Source: Micromonospora sp. Llam0 (lineage in GTDB: Bacteria; Actinomycetota; Actinomycetes; Mycobacteriales; Micromonosporaceae). From it: 64,000 nt of DNA. Made by a program: the position numbers and the translations under genes. Shown here piece by piece: positions 14,294-23,027 of this stretch. Position 1 is the first letter of the stretch. Each line of letters starts with the position of its first letter. The notes under the pieces are model-generated. The model saw nothing but the letters and a program-made list of their open reading frames with translations. It was not told the origin of the DNA and did no database searches. The stretch lies in NCBI RefSeq assembly GCF_003751085.1, contig NZ_RJJY01000001.1, positions 3,658,001 through 3,722,000 on the forward strand, in the 5' to 3' direction.

Positions 14294-15252
14294 CGGGTGG
14301 TCACCTTGTCGTTGTCGGTTGGGTCGCCGGTCAGGGCGAGGAAGACGTCGTCGAGGTCGGGTGTGTGTACGGACAGTTCGTCGACTTCGACGGCGTGGTC
14401 GTCGAGCCGGCTGATCAGGGTCTTCAGCGCCTGCAGGCTGCCGTCGCTGGGCACCCGCAGAGCGAGCGGGTCGGGGTCACGGGGTGTCTGGCCGAGTACG
14501 CGGGTGGCCGCGTCGAGGCGTCGCTGGTCGGCGAAGTGCAGCCGGATGTGGCCGCCGGGGATGCGGCGTTTGAGTTCCTCGGCGGTCCCCTCGGCGACCA
14601 CCCGCCCGTGGTCGAGCAGCGCGATCCGGTCGGCCAGTTCGTCGGCTTCGGCCAGGTACTGGGTGGTCAGGAAGATGGTGACGCCGTCGGCGACCAGGTC
14701 CCGGATGATCTGCCACATGGTGCGTCGGCTGCGCGGGTCGAGCCCGGTGGTCGGCTCGTCGAGGAAGATCACTCGCGGGTCGCCGACCAGGGTCATCGCC
14801 AGGTCGAGCCGCCGCCGCATGCCGCCGGAGTAGGTCGACACCGGCTTGCCGGCCGCCTCGGTCAGGTCGAACTGGTCGAGCAGTCCGGCGACGCGCCGCC
14901 GCCGGTCGGCCCGGCCGAGGTGGTGCAGGTCGGCCATCAGCCGCAGGTTCTCCGCGCCGGTGAGCAGGTTGTCCACCGCCGAGAACTGGCCGGTGACGCC
15001 GATCGCGGCGCGGACCGCGTCGGGGTCGCGGGTGAGGTCGTGCCCGGCGACCCGGGCGTCCCCGGCGTCCGGTCGGATCAGCGTGGACAGGATCTTGACC
15101 GTGGTGGTCTTCCCTGCGCCGTTCGCGCCGAGCAGCGAGAAGACCGTTCCCGCCGGTACGTGCAGGTCGATGCCGTCGAGCACGACGTGATCGCCGTACG
15201 CCTTGCGGAGGCCGGTGGCGGCGATCGCCGGCCGGGGCTGCGTGGAGTGCAT
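14290..15252 (-). CDS. ABC exporter ATP-binding protein, DrrA-like
   Basis: 320 residues. Walker A LLGANGAGKTTTVKIL, Q-loop GQFSAVDNLLTG, signature TYSGGMRRRLDLAMTL, Walker B VIFLDEPTTGLDPRSRRTMW and the switch His (FLTTQYLAEAD has Q in place of the usual H, as in many DrrA proteins). A C-terminal domain (about residues 220-320) is typical of DrrA. It pairs with the overlapping permease gene. Confidence 0.92.
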   Translation of the reverse strand: MHSTQPRPAIAATGLRKAYGDHVVLDGIDLHVPAGTVFSLLGANGAGKTTTVKILSTLIRPDAGDARVAGHDLTRDPDAVRAAIGVTGQFSAVDNLLTGAENLRLMADLHHLGRADRRRRVAGLLDQFDLTEAAGKPVSTYSGGMRRRLDLAMTLVGDPRVIFLDEPTTGLDPRSRRTMWQIIRDLVADGVTIFLTTQYLAEADELADRIALLDHGRVVAEGTAEELKRRIPGGHIRLHFADQRRLDAATRVLGQTPRDPDPLALRVPSDGSLQALKTLISRLDDHAVEVDELSVHTPDLDDVFLALTGDPTDNDKVTTR

Positions 15253-15281
15253 GGTCGCCCTCTCTTCGAGCCAGCAGTGGG

Positions 15282-16127
15282 TCAGGAGCGGCGGATGGTG
15301 ATGTCGCCGTAGGAGACGCGGCCGCGTACCTCGACGGTCTCGTCGGCGTCGTCGGGCCGGGTGGCGGTCTCCAGCAGGTTGTGGACCTTCCCGAAGTCGG
15401 TCTTCACTTCCAACCAGGCGGCGATGCCCTCGGCGATGCCGACGTCCAGGCTGCCCATGGCGGTGCCGAGCACGACCGAGCCGCGCACCACCTCGCCGAG
15501 GCGGATGCTGCCGTTGGACGTCTTCGCGTCGACGCCGGCGCCGGCCCGTTCGACGCGGATGTCACCGCTGGCCGCGCGCACCCGTACCTCGCCGGTGACC
15601 GCGTCGATCGTGGTCTCGCCGTTGGAGTTCTTGACCACGGCGGTGCCGTCGATCTCGCCGATCTGGATCTTTCCGGAGCCGGTGGTGATCCGGGCGTCGC
15701 CGGTGACGCCGTCGACGGTGATGTGGCCGGCCGAGGTGTCCACGCGCAGCGGGCCGGTCAGTTCCAGCCAGGCGTTTCCGGCGGCGGTCCTGACCCGGCA
15801 CTGCCCGAGCCGTCCGGTGCAGCGGACGTCGCCCAACTGCGTCTCGGCGGAGACCTGGGAGCCGCTGGGCAGTTGGATGGACACCTCGACGGACCTGGTC
15901 CGACGGGAGAAGTCGAAGGCGGGTGACTTCGGGCCGGTGATCCGCAGTGTGCCGTTGGCGTAGTCGACGCGTACCCGGGCGGCGGCGGCCACGTCGGAGT
16001 CGTCGGCTGTGTCGCTCGGGCGGACCTCGACGACGGTGTCGGTGCGCTGGGTCGCGGCGATCTGTACGTTGCCGCTGCCGAGTTCGACGGTGACGGAGAT
16101 CGGTTCGGGTGTGTCGAAAGTAGGCAT
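15282..16127 (-). CDS. DUF4097 beta-strand repeat protein
   Basis: 281 residues of regular beta repeats (SAGHITVDGVTGDARITTGSG; KIQIGEIDGTAVVKNSNGET; GEVRVRAASGDIRVERAG), the DUF4097 right-handed solenoid. No signal peptide or membrane helix is present, so it is probably cytoplasmic. DUF4097 genes commonly precede DrrAB exporters in actinomycetes; the role is unknown, possibly a sensor or scaffold. It lies 30 bp upstream of the ATPase gene. Confidence 0.85.
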   Translation of the reverse strand: MPTFDTPEPISVTVELGSGNVQIAATQRTDTVVEVRPSDTADDSDVAAAARVRVDYANGTLRITGPKSPAFDFSRRTRSVEVSIQLPSGSQVSAETQLGDVRCTGRLGQCRVRTAAGNAWLELTGPLRVDTSAGHITVDGVTGDARITTGSGKIQIGEIDGTAVVKNSNGETTIDAVTGEVRVRAASGDIRVERAGAGVDAKTSNGSIRLGEVVRGSVVLGTAMGSLDVGIAEGIAAWLEVKTDFGKVHNLLETATRPDDADETVEVRGRVSYGDITIRRS

Positions 16128-16220
16128 GGTTGTCCCCGCATCATGGGTTGGTGGGCCGTCCCCGCAGGTCGGGGACGTGAGGTGTGGAGAGTAGACGGTA
16201 AGTGGGAGGGGGCGGTGCGG

Positions 16221-16757
16221 CTAGCGCACCCAGCCGGTGAAGGTCTGCGTGCTGCGTTTCCCGGTGCCGCGTTCGTCGCGGCGCCGGTCCCGGTCGGACC
16301 GCTGCAGACCAGCGGCTGCCGCCCGGACCAGCCAGGCGTTGACCGAGCGCCCCTCCTTGGCGGCGGCCTCCTCGACCGCGGCCTTGAGCTGCTCGGGCAG
16401 GCGTACGTTGATCCGCGCGACCGGGCCGTCCTCGGTGATCAGCAGGTCGTTGTCGGGTGGGCCGTCGGCCGTCGCTGCGGCGTCGCCGGTGGTGGTGGGC
16501 CCGGTCGGTTCGGCCGGTGGCGTGGTGACGACGAAGTGCGGGTCGCGGCCGCGTAGCCGCAACTCCACCGAGCCGGGTGCCAGGTCGCGGGTGATCTCGT
16601 CGGCGGCGGCCGACAGCGCGTCCAGCAGGGTCATCCGGATCGCCGACTCGAGCGACCCGGTCAGGCGCTCGACCAGTGCCCGCGCCTCGTCTCCGCCGGT
16701 TTCGGCGAGGGTGGCGAACTCCCGCCCGAGGTTGCTCACGTACGACGTCAAGTCCAT
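16221..16757 (-). CDS. ribbon-helix-helix (HicB/Arc-like) regulator
   Basis: 178 residues. The C-terminal part carries the RHH motif VARINVRLPEQLKAAVEEAAAKEGRSVNAWLVRAAAAGLQ (about residues 112-151), followed by an Arg-rich tail. The N-terminal 90 residues are a helical segment plus SVELRLRGRDPHFVV, a family-specific domain. It is the first gene of the DUF4097-exporter operon, and a perfect palindrome lies in its promoter, so it probably represses its own operon. Confidence 0.8.
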   Translation of the reverse strand: MDLTSYVSNLGREFATLAETGGDEARALVERLTGSLESAIRMTLLDALSAAADEITRDLAPGSVELRLRGRDPHFVVTTPPAEPTGPTTTGDAAATADGPPDNDLLITEDGPVARINVRLPEQLKAAVEEAAAKEGRSVNAWLVRAAAAGLQRSDRDRRRDERGTGKRSTQTFTGWVR

Positions 16758-16799
16758 GACGCCATCATGGCACAGGATGGCACCATCAACAAGTCATCT

Positions 16800-16818
16800 T
16801 GGCATCACAGTGATGCCA
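16800..16818. promoter_or_regulatory. palindromic operator of the RHH-DUF4097-exporter operon
   Basis: TGGCATCACAGTGATGCCA is a perfect palindrome with 9-bp arms and one central base, 43 bp upstream of the RHH start. Related half-sites flank it (GGATGGCACCATC at 16777-16789 and GATGCCATCCTGGCACC at 16812-16828), fitting cooperative binding of RHH dimers. Confidence 0.65.
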
Positions 16819-16876
16819 TCCTGGCACCTCGCGGCACGCTGATCCGAAGGAGTGACACTACGGCCGACAGACGAAA

Positions 16877-16914
16877 GCTGCGCGGCACCCACCAACTGGT
16901 GGGCGCCGCGCAGC
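16877..16914 (-). terminator. hairpin terminator downstream of the ThuA/PQQ gene
   Basis: A near-perfect inverted repeat (GCTGCGCGGC-A-CCCACCA, loop ACT, GGTGGG-C-GCCGCGCAGC) ends 8 bp beyond the stop of the large secreted protein. Confidence 0.6.
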
Positions 16915-16922
16915 CTCGTTGA

Positions 16923-19900
16923 TCAGCTGGCGGTGCAGCTCAGCGAAGACACGTTGTCTCCGCTGTTGCCCGAGCCGATGAAGCCGAACGTCGTACTGGC
17001 TCCGGCACCGAGCGACCCGTTGTAGGAGACGTTGCGTGCGGTCACGTCGGCGCCGCTCGACGTGACGGTGGCGCTCCAGGACTGGCTGACGGTCTGTCCG
17101 CCGTTGAATGTCCAGGTGACCGTCCAGCCGCTGATCGACGTTGATCCGGCGGTGACCCGTACCTCACCCTGGAAGCCACCTTGCCACTGCCCGATCACCG
17201 AGTACTCCGCCGAACACGACGGCCCAGTGGGCGGCGCGGTCGTCGGCGGTGCCGTGGTCGGTGGCGCGGTGGTGGGCGGGGCCGTGGTCGGCGGCGCGGT
17301 CGTCGGAGGTGCGGTCGTCGGTGGCGCCGTGGTGGGCGGAGCCGTGGTCGGTGGCGCCGTCGTCGGCGGCGGTGTCGTGCCACCACTGCGGAAGGTGAAC
17401 TCGTCGACGTCGAACAGGTAGCTGGAGCCGCCGGTGAAGACGAGGAACAGGTTCTGCGTACCGCTGGGTGGGGTGAGCGTGCCGGTGACGGTGGTCCAGG
17501 TCTCCCAGTCACCGGTCGGGCTGACGGTGGCCGTACCGATGACCGGTCCCGACGCCGAGCCGGTCCGCAGCGAGATGGTGCCGCCGGAGCCGGCGGAGGC
17601 GACCCGGGCGGTGAACGACGTGGCCCCGGCCAGGTTGTACGGGGTGAACGAAATCCAGTCGCCGTTCTCGATGTAGCCGACCGCGCTGCCGCCGTTGGCG
17701 GAGGGCTTCTCCACCAGGGTGGTGCCCTGCTGGTCACCGTAGTGCTCGGCCTGGCGGGTCCTGGGCTGCAGCACCGTCTGCGTCGAGGTCACCGGGATGG
17801 TCTCGCCCGCCGGGGTGTACTCGGCGATCATGACTCCGAAGATGTTCGCGTTCGGGTCGTGTTCGCCGTCCTCGGTGGTCTGCAGGGTGCCCGAGCAGCC
17901 GGTGGCGCTGGAGATGCCATGGGCGTGGCTGTCGTGCCCGAGCAGATAGTTGACCTTCACCCGGCTGCAGTCGATGGTCGACGCGTCCGGGTCGGTGACC
18001 GTCACCTCGAACGGGATGGCGTCACCGAACTCGAACAGCCGGCCGTTGCGCGGTAGGTCGAGGGTGACCGTCGGCCGGCCCACCCCGATCACCACGCTCG
18101 CGGTGGCGCTGCGGCCGGTGCTGTCGCGCACCGTGAGCGTCGCCGTGAACTCGCCGTTGCTGGTGTACGTGTACGACGGGTTCGGCTGCGTCGAGTCGGT
18201 GCTGCCATCCGTGGTGAAGTCCCACGCGTACGTGATGGCGTCCCCGTCCGGGTCGCTGGTCCCGGCCGAACTGAACTGTACGGTCAGTGGCGCGTTGCCG
18301 GTGGTCGGGTCGGCGGACGCGGCGGCGATCGGCGATCGGCCGCCGCCGGAGCTGTACTCGATGCGGTACACCGCCGAGCTGGCGTCCCCACTGCCCCAGC
18401 CGGTGCCGTAGTCGAGCACGTAGAGGGCGCCGTCCGGGCCGAACTCCAGGTCCATCACCTGGGTGCCGGTGTAGTCCGGGAACGGGTCGATCGAGCCCAC
18501 CCCGCCGGAGCCGGTGACCGTGACCGTCTTGATCCACCGCCGGCCGAACTCGCCGATGAACACCTTGCCGTCCATCGACGCCGGGAACTTCACGTCGGAG
18601 GCGAGCGAGGGGTCGTAGTTGTAGACCACGGCGTCCATCGGTGACAGGCTGCCGCAGCACAGCTCCGGCGGGTTCTGCTCGCCACCGTACGGCAGCCAGG
18701 CCCGCTGCGACGGCGGCAGCTGGGTGATGCCGGAGTTGTTCGGGGAGTTGTTCACCGGCCCGCCGGAGCAGTTGAACGGGGCACCGGAGGGGCCGGACGG
18801 GAACGTGTAGTCGATGTACGGCGTGTTGTAGTTCGAGCAGTACGGCCAGCCGTAGAAGCCGGGCTGGGCGATGCGTTCGAACGCGACGTGGTTTGCCGGC
18901 CCGCGGTTGGGGTTGGCGGTGCTGGCGTCCGGCCCGTACTCGCCGAGGTAGACGACGCCGGTCGCCTTGTCCACGGACATCCGGAACGGGTTGCGGAAGC
19001 CCATCGCGTAGATCTCCGGCTTGGTGTTCGCCGTGCCGGCCGGGAACATGTTGCCGGCCGGGATGGTGTACCCGCCGTTGGCGGTCGGCCGGATCCGCAG
19101 CACCTTGCCCCGCAGGTCGTTGCTGTTGCCGGCGGTACGCTGCGCGTCGTACGCCGGGTTGCGGTTGGACCGTTCGTCGATCGGCGTGTAGCCACTGGAG
19201 TCGAACGGGTTCGTGTCGTCGCCGGTCGACAGGTAGAGGTTGCCGTCCGCGTCGAAGTCGATGTCACCGCCGACGTGGCAGCACATGCCCCGACTGGTCG
19301 GGACCTGCAGGACCGTCACCTCCGACGACCGGTCCAGGGTGTGGTCGGCGTTGACCGTGAAGCGGGACAGCCGGTTGTGTCCGTTGAACGGCGCGAACTG
19401 CGCCGCCGAGCCGGTCGACGGCGCGTCGCCGCCCGGAGTGTTCAGTGGCGGCGAATAGTACACGTACACCCAGCGGTTGGTGGCGAAGTTCGGGTCCGCC
19501 TCGATGCTCTGCAGCCCTTCCTCGTCGTGGGTGTACACCGGGATGGTCAGCGCCACCTTGGTGTTGCCGGCCGCGTCGGTGTAGCGGATGGTGCCTTCGC
19601 GGGAGGTGTGCAGCACGCCCCGGTTCGGCAGCACCGTCATGCCCATCGGCTCGCCGACCTCGGCCACCCCCTTGGCCAGGGTGACCTCGCTGTAGCCGGG
19701 GGGTGTCTGGCTGGTCGAGCAGTTGCCGGCGCCCTGTGCGGCGTACTGGATGCCGCCCAGCACGTGGCTGCGGAAGTTCGCGTCGCTGAAGCTTTCGTTG
19801 GTGTGGCCCATGCCGGTGTACCAGGAGCGGCCACCGTCGTAGCCTCGGCACCAGGCGATCGGGTGGTCACTGCCCATCGTGCCGCCGGTGTACGTACTCT

Positions 19901-20462
19901 CGTCCACGGTGGCCAGGATGTGGTTGTCCGAGCGTGGGTTGGTCCGGTAGTTGTACCACTCGTCGTAGCGGTTCCACGCGGTCGGCAGCCCGGCGGTCGA
20001 GGGGTGCGAGCTGTCCTCGATCCGTACGGTGGCGTTCTGGTTCGCCGGGTGGCTGGCGAAGTACGCGCCGACCAGGTTGCCGTACCACTGCCAGTCGTAT
20101 TCGGTGTCGGCCGCCGCGTGGATGCCGGCGTAGCCGCCGCCGCCTCGGATGAAGCTTTCGAACGCCGACTGCTGGCTGGCGTTGAGGACGTCTCCGGTGG
20201 TCGACAGCCAGATGACCGCCTGGAACCGGGACAGGTTGGCGGTGGTGAACTGGCCGGCGTCCTCGGTGGTCTCGACGGTGAAGTTGTGCTGCGCGCCGAG
20301 CTGCTCGATCGCGGCGATGCCGGCTGGGATCGAGTCGTGTCGGAACCCGGCGGTCTTGCTGAAGACCAGGACGGTGAAGTCCGCCTGGGCCTGGGCCGGC
20401 ACGGCGCTGAAGCTGATCGTGGCCAACACCATGACCAGGCAGAGGGCCAATCTTCGGAACAT
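16923..20462 (-). CDS. secreted ThuA / PQQ-type dehydrogenase / PKD / CBM6 / CBM2 protein
   Basis: 1179 residues from the ATG at 20462, with signal peptide FRRLALCLVMVLATISFSAVPAQA. Domains in order: ThuA-like (TVLVFSKTAGFRHDSIPAGI ... GGYAGIHAAADTEYDWQWY; about 25-260), glucose/sorbosone-dehydrogenase-like propeller (EVGEPMGMTVLPNRGVLHTSR ... CCHVGGDIDFDADGNLYLSTGDD; about 270-700), PKD (PTTGNAPLTVQFSSAGTSDPDGD), a cytosolic-type beta region, CBM6-like (RQAEHYGDQQGTTLVEKPS...GDWISF), a Thr/Pro linker of PPTTA repeats and a C-terminal CBM2 (CSAEYSVIGQWQGGFQGEVRV). It probably oxidises or handles a sugar at plant polysaccharide surfaces. The actual substrate is unknown. It is divergent from the GH5 cellulase. 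Confidence 0.9.
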   Translation of the reverse strand: MFRRLALCLVMVLATISFSAVPAQAQADFTVLVFSKTAGFRHDSIPAGIAAIEQLGAQHNFTVETTEDAGQFTTANLSRFQAVIWLSTTGDVLNASQQSAFESFIRGGGGYAGIHAAADTEYDWQWYGNLVGAYFASHPANQNATVRIEDSSHPSTAGLPTAWNRYDEWYNYRTNPRSDNHILATVDESTYTGGTMGSDHPIAWCRGYDGGRSWYTGMGHTNESFSDANFRSHVLGGIQYAAQGAGNCSTSQTPPGYSEVTLAKGVAEVGEPMGMTVLPNRGVLHTSREGTIRYTDAAGNTKVALTIPVYTHDEEGLQSIEADPNFATNRWVYVYYSPPLNTPGGDAPSTGSAAQFAPFNGHNRLSRFTVNADHTLDRSSEVTVLQVPTSRGMCCHVGGDIDFDADGNLYLSTGDDTNPFDSSGYTPIDERSNRNPAYDAQRTAGNSNDLRGKVLRIRPTANGGYTIPAGNMFPAGTANTKPEIYAMGFRNPFRMSVDKATGVVYLGEYGPDASTANPNRGPANHVAFERIAQPGFYGWPYCSNYNTPYIDYTFPSGPSGAPFNCSGGPVNNSPNNSGITQLPPSQRAWLPYGGEQNPPELCCGSLSPMDAVVYNYDPSLASDVKFPASMDGKVFIGEFGRRWIKTVTVTGSGGVGSIDPFPDYTGTQVMDLEFGPDGALYVLDYGTGWGSGDASSAVYRIEYSSGGGRSPIAAASADPTTGNAPLTVQFSSAGTSDPDGDAITYAWDFTTDGSTDSTQPNPSYTYTSNGEFTATLTVRDSTGRSATASVVIGVGRPTVTLDLPRNGRLFEFGDAIPFEVTVTDPDASTIDCSRVKVNYLLGHDSHAHGISSATGCSGTLQTTEDGEHDPNANIFGVMIAEYTPAGETIPVTSTQTVLQPRTRQAEHYGDQQGTTLVEKPSANGGSAVGYIENGDWISFTPYNLAGATSFTARVASAGSGGTISLRTGSASGPVIGTATVSPTGDWETWTTVTGTLTPPSGTQNLFLVFTGGSSYLFDVDEFTFRSGGTTPPPTTAPPTTAPPTTAPPTTAPPTTAPPTTAPPTTAPPTTAPPTTAPPTGPSCSAEYSVIGQWQGGFQGEVRVTAGSTSISGWTVTWTFNGGQTVSQSWSATVTSSGADVTARNVSYNGSLGAGASTTFGFIGSGNSGDNVSSLSCTAS
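17228..17370 (-). repeat. tandem 15-bp repeats encoding a PPTTA linker
   Basis: Nine to ten imperfect 15-bp units encode (A)PPTT(A) between the CBM6 and CBM2 domains. Silent third-base differences between units show it is not a recent clonal expansion, but it is a likely site of slippage and assembly error. Confidence 0.8.
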
Positions 20463-20799
20463 GATTCGGGAGCTCGCTTTCTGTCGTGAGGTGCGGACAG
20501 GCGTGCGCCGAATCACGCCGCAGGGGGATCGACTGGAGCGGGGACGCTGGCTGGCGATGCTCGAGCCACGCGCGCACAACGGGCGGGCCCGCCAGGGCGA
20601 CCCTGCTCACCTTCGCCCGGGGCGAACACGATGCCGGCTCCAGGTCACCGCGTCGCTATCGAAGGCCGTCGTTGCGACCCTACGGGAGCCACAAAATGGA
20701 AGTCAATGGATCTGTCGCAGCCAGACACGCGCCCCGGCGGTGCGCCCACCGGGATCACGTCCTTCCATTACGACCTTGGTACGTCGTAATCTCTGTCGA

Positions 20800-20813
20800 T
20801 GGAAGCGCTCCCA
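20800..20813. promoter_or_regulatory. CelR/CebR-type operator upstream of the GH5 cellulase
   Basis: TGGAAGCGCTCCCA differs at one base from TGGGAGCGCTCCCA, the LacI-family CelR/CebR box that controls cellulase genes in actinobacteria and is released by cellobiose. It lies 33 bp before the cellulase ATG, in the 384-bp divergent region shared with the ThuA/PQQ gene. Nothing else was recognised in that region. Confidence 0.72.
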
Positions 20814-20846
20814 CGCCTGCCCGACCCACGACAGGAGAACCCCTAA

Positions 20847-22877
20847 ATGCCGTCGATACGGACACGGTGGGCCGCCACAGCGGCGGCCGGCCTGCTGCTC
20901 GGGGCGGTCGCCGCCGTCCCGAGCGCCCCCGCCACGGCAGCCGCCGCCCCACCGGCTGCCCTCACCGGCACGTCAGCCACCGCACCAGCCGCAACCGCAG
21001 CCGCTCAGGCCGTGCCGGAAAACGACTGGCTGCACACCGACGGGAACACGATCGTCGACGAGGCCGGCAACCAGGTGTGGCTCACCGGGGCCAACTGGTT
21101 CGGCTACAACGCCACCGAGCGGGTCTTCCACGGCCTGTGGTCGGCCAACATCGAGGCGGTCACCCGCGCGATGGCGCAGCGCGGCATCAACATTGTTCGG
21201 GTGCCGATCTCGACCCAGCTGCTGCTGGAATGGAAGGCCGGCCAGCCGCTGGCCCGACCCAACATCAACGCGTACGTCAACCCGGAGCTGGACGGGCTGA
21301 ACAACCTGCAGATCTTCGACTACTGGCTCGACCTGTGCGAAAAGTACGGCCTGAAGGTCATGCTGGACGTGCACAGCGCCGAGGCCGACAACTCCGGCCA
21401 CCTCTACCCGGTGTGGTGGAAGGGCTCGATCACCACCGAGGACTTCTACCAGGGCTGGGAGTGGGTCACCGAGCGCTACCGCGACAACGACACGATCGTC
21501 GCGATGGACGTCGAGAACGAGCCGCACGGCACCCCGAACGACCCGCAGCGGGCCAAGTGGGACTCCTCGACCGACCAGGACAACTTCAAGCACGCCTGTG
21601 AGACGGCCGGCCGGCGGATCCTGGCGTTCAACCCCGACCTGCTGATCCTCTGCGAAGGCATCGAGGTCTACCCGCGCCCGCACGCCGACTGGGACTCCCC
21701 CAACACCAACCCGGACCTCAGCCCCAACTACTTCTACAACTGGTGGGGCGGCAACCTGCGGGGCGTCGCCGAGCACCCGGTCGACCTGGGCGCCAACCAG
21801 GACCAGCTGGTCTACTCCCCGCACGACTACGGCCCGCTGGTCTACGAGCAGCCGTGGTTCCAGGGTGAGTTCGACAAGGCGTCGCTGACCGAGGACGTGT
21901 GGCGGCCCAACTGGCTCTACGTCCACGAGGACGACACCGCGCCGCTGCTGATCGGCGAGTGGGGCGGCCGGTACGGCCAGGACGCCCGGCAGGACAAGTG
22001 GCTGCACGCCCTGCGCGACCTGATGATCGACTACGGCATCCACCACACGTTCTGGTCGTTGAACCCCAACTCCGGTGACACCGGTGGCCTGCTGCTCGAC
22101 GACTGGACCAGCTGGGACGAGGTCAAGTACAACCAGGTGCTCAAGCCGGCGTTGTGGCAGCACGACGGCAAGTTCGTCGGCCTCGACCATCAGATGCCGC
22201 TCGGCGGGGCCAACTCGACCACCGGGATCAGCCTCGGCCAGCGGTACAGCGACGGCGGCGGGGACGACGACGTGACCGCGCCGACCGCGCCCGGCCAGCC
22301 GACCGCCAGCGACGTCACCGCCGACTCGGTGACGCTGAGCTGGGCGGCGGCGACCGACAACGTCGGCGTCACCTCGTACCAGGTGCTGCAGTCGACCGGC
22401 GATGGCCCGGCCAGCCCGGGCGCCACGGTCTCCGGCACCACGTACACCGTCTCCGGCCTCACCGCCCAGACCAGCTACACGTTCACGGTGCGGGCCCGCG
22501 ACGCCGCCGGCAACGTCTCGTCCGCCTCACCGGCGCGGACGGTCACCACCGCAGCCGACGACGGTGGCCCCGGCGACGACGGCTGCACCGCGACGTACAC
22601 GGTGACCAGCAGCTGGCAGGGCGGCTTCCAGGGCGGCATCGAGGTACGCAACACCGGCACCTCGGCGATCTCCGGCTGGACGGTTACCTGGACCAATCCG
22701 AGCGGCACGTCGATCGGGTCGCTGTGGAACGGCCAGTTGACCACGTCCGGCGGGGTCAACACGGTACGCAACGAGCCGTACAACGGGACCCTCGCACCGG
22801 ACGCCGCGACCACGATCGGGTTCGTCGGCTCCGGGTCCGGCGCGACGCCGACCGACCTGGCCTGCACCGCGTCCTGA
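20847..22877 (+). CDS. secreted GH5 endoglucanase with FN3 and CBM2
   Basis: 676 residues. Signal peptide RWAATAAAGLLLGAVAAVPSAPATA, catalytic GH5 domain (about 55-465), FN3 (TAPTAPGQPTASDVTADSV..., about 473-560) and C-terminal CBM2 (CTATYTVTSSWQGGFQGGIEV). Acid/base Glu in VAMDVENEPHGTP and nucleophile Glu in LLIGEWGGRYGQD; other GH5 landmarks are GINIVRVPIS and LKVMLDVHSAEADNSG. The enzyme cuts internal beta-1,4-glucan bonds outside the cell; CBM2 anchors it to cellulose. The operator in front indicates cellobiose-type induction. A strong hairpin follows. Confidence 0.93.
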   Translation: MPSIRTRWAATAAAGLLLGAVAAVPSAPATAAAAPPAALTGTSATAPAATAAAQAVPENDWLHTDGNTIVDEAGNQVWLTGANWFGYNATERVFHGLWSANIEAVTRAMAQRGINIVRVPISTQLLLEWKAGQPLARPNINAYVNPELDGLNNLQIFDYWLDLCEKYGLKVMLDVHSAEADNSGHLYPVWWKGSITTEDFYQGWEWVTERYRDNDTIVAMDVENEPHGTPNDPQRAKWDSSTDQDNFKHACETAGRRILAFNPDLLILCEGIEVYPRPHADWDSPNTNPDLSPNYFYNWWGGNLRGVAEHPVDLGANQDQLVYSPHDYGPLVYEQPWFQGEFDKASLTEDVWRPNWLYVHEDDTAPLLIGEWGGRYGQDARQDKWLHALRDLMIDYGIHHTFWSLNPNSGDTGGLLLDDWTSWDEVKYNQVLKPALWQHDGKFVGLDHQMPLGGANSTTGISLGQRYSDGGGDDDVTAPTAPGQPTASDVTADSVTLSWAAATDNVGVTSYQVLQSTGDGPASPGATVSGTTYTVSGLTAQTSYTFTVRARDAAGNVSSASPARTVTTAADDGGPGDDGCTATYTVTSSWQGGFQGGIEVRNTGTSAISGWTVTWTNPSGTSIGSLWNGQLTTSGGVNTVRNEPYNGTLAPDAATTIGFVGSGSGATPTDLACTAS

Positions 22878-22909
22878 CCCCGCACCGTGTCGGGACCGAA
22901 CCCCGACAC

Positions 22910-22949
22910 GATCCGCTGCCCGACCCCGACCGGGGTCGGGCAGCGGATC
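22910..22949. terminator. strong hairpin terminator after the GH5 gene
   Basis: Perfect 18-bp arms (GATCCGCTGCCCGACCCC and its complement) around a 4-nt loop, 32 bp after the stop. A second, smaller hairpin (CGTGTCGGG / CCCGACACG) at about 22886-22910 precedes it. Together they insulate cas6 from the cellulase. Confidence 0.75.
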
Positions 22950-23027
22950 CCCCGGCCCGCTGGCGCCGGTCTGATTGAGTGGGGTGCACCCACCGACCAC
23001 ACCAGACCGAGAGGGTACGCCGGCCCG

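Noticed and set aside
17228..17370. CRISPR-like or regulatory repeat array
   Set aside because: The 15-bp periodicity is in frame and encodes the PPTTA linker.
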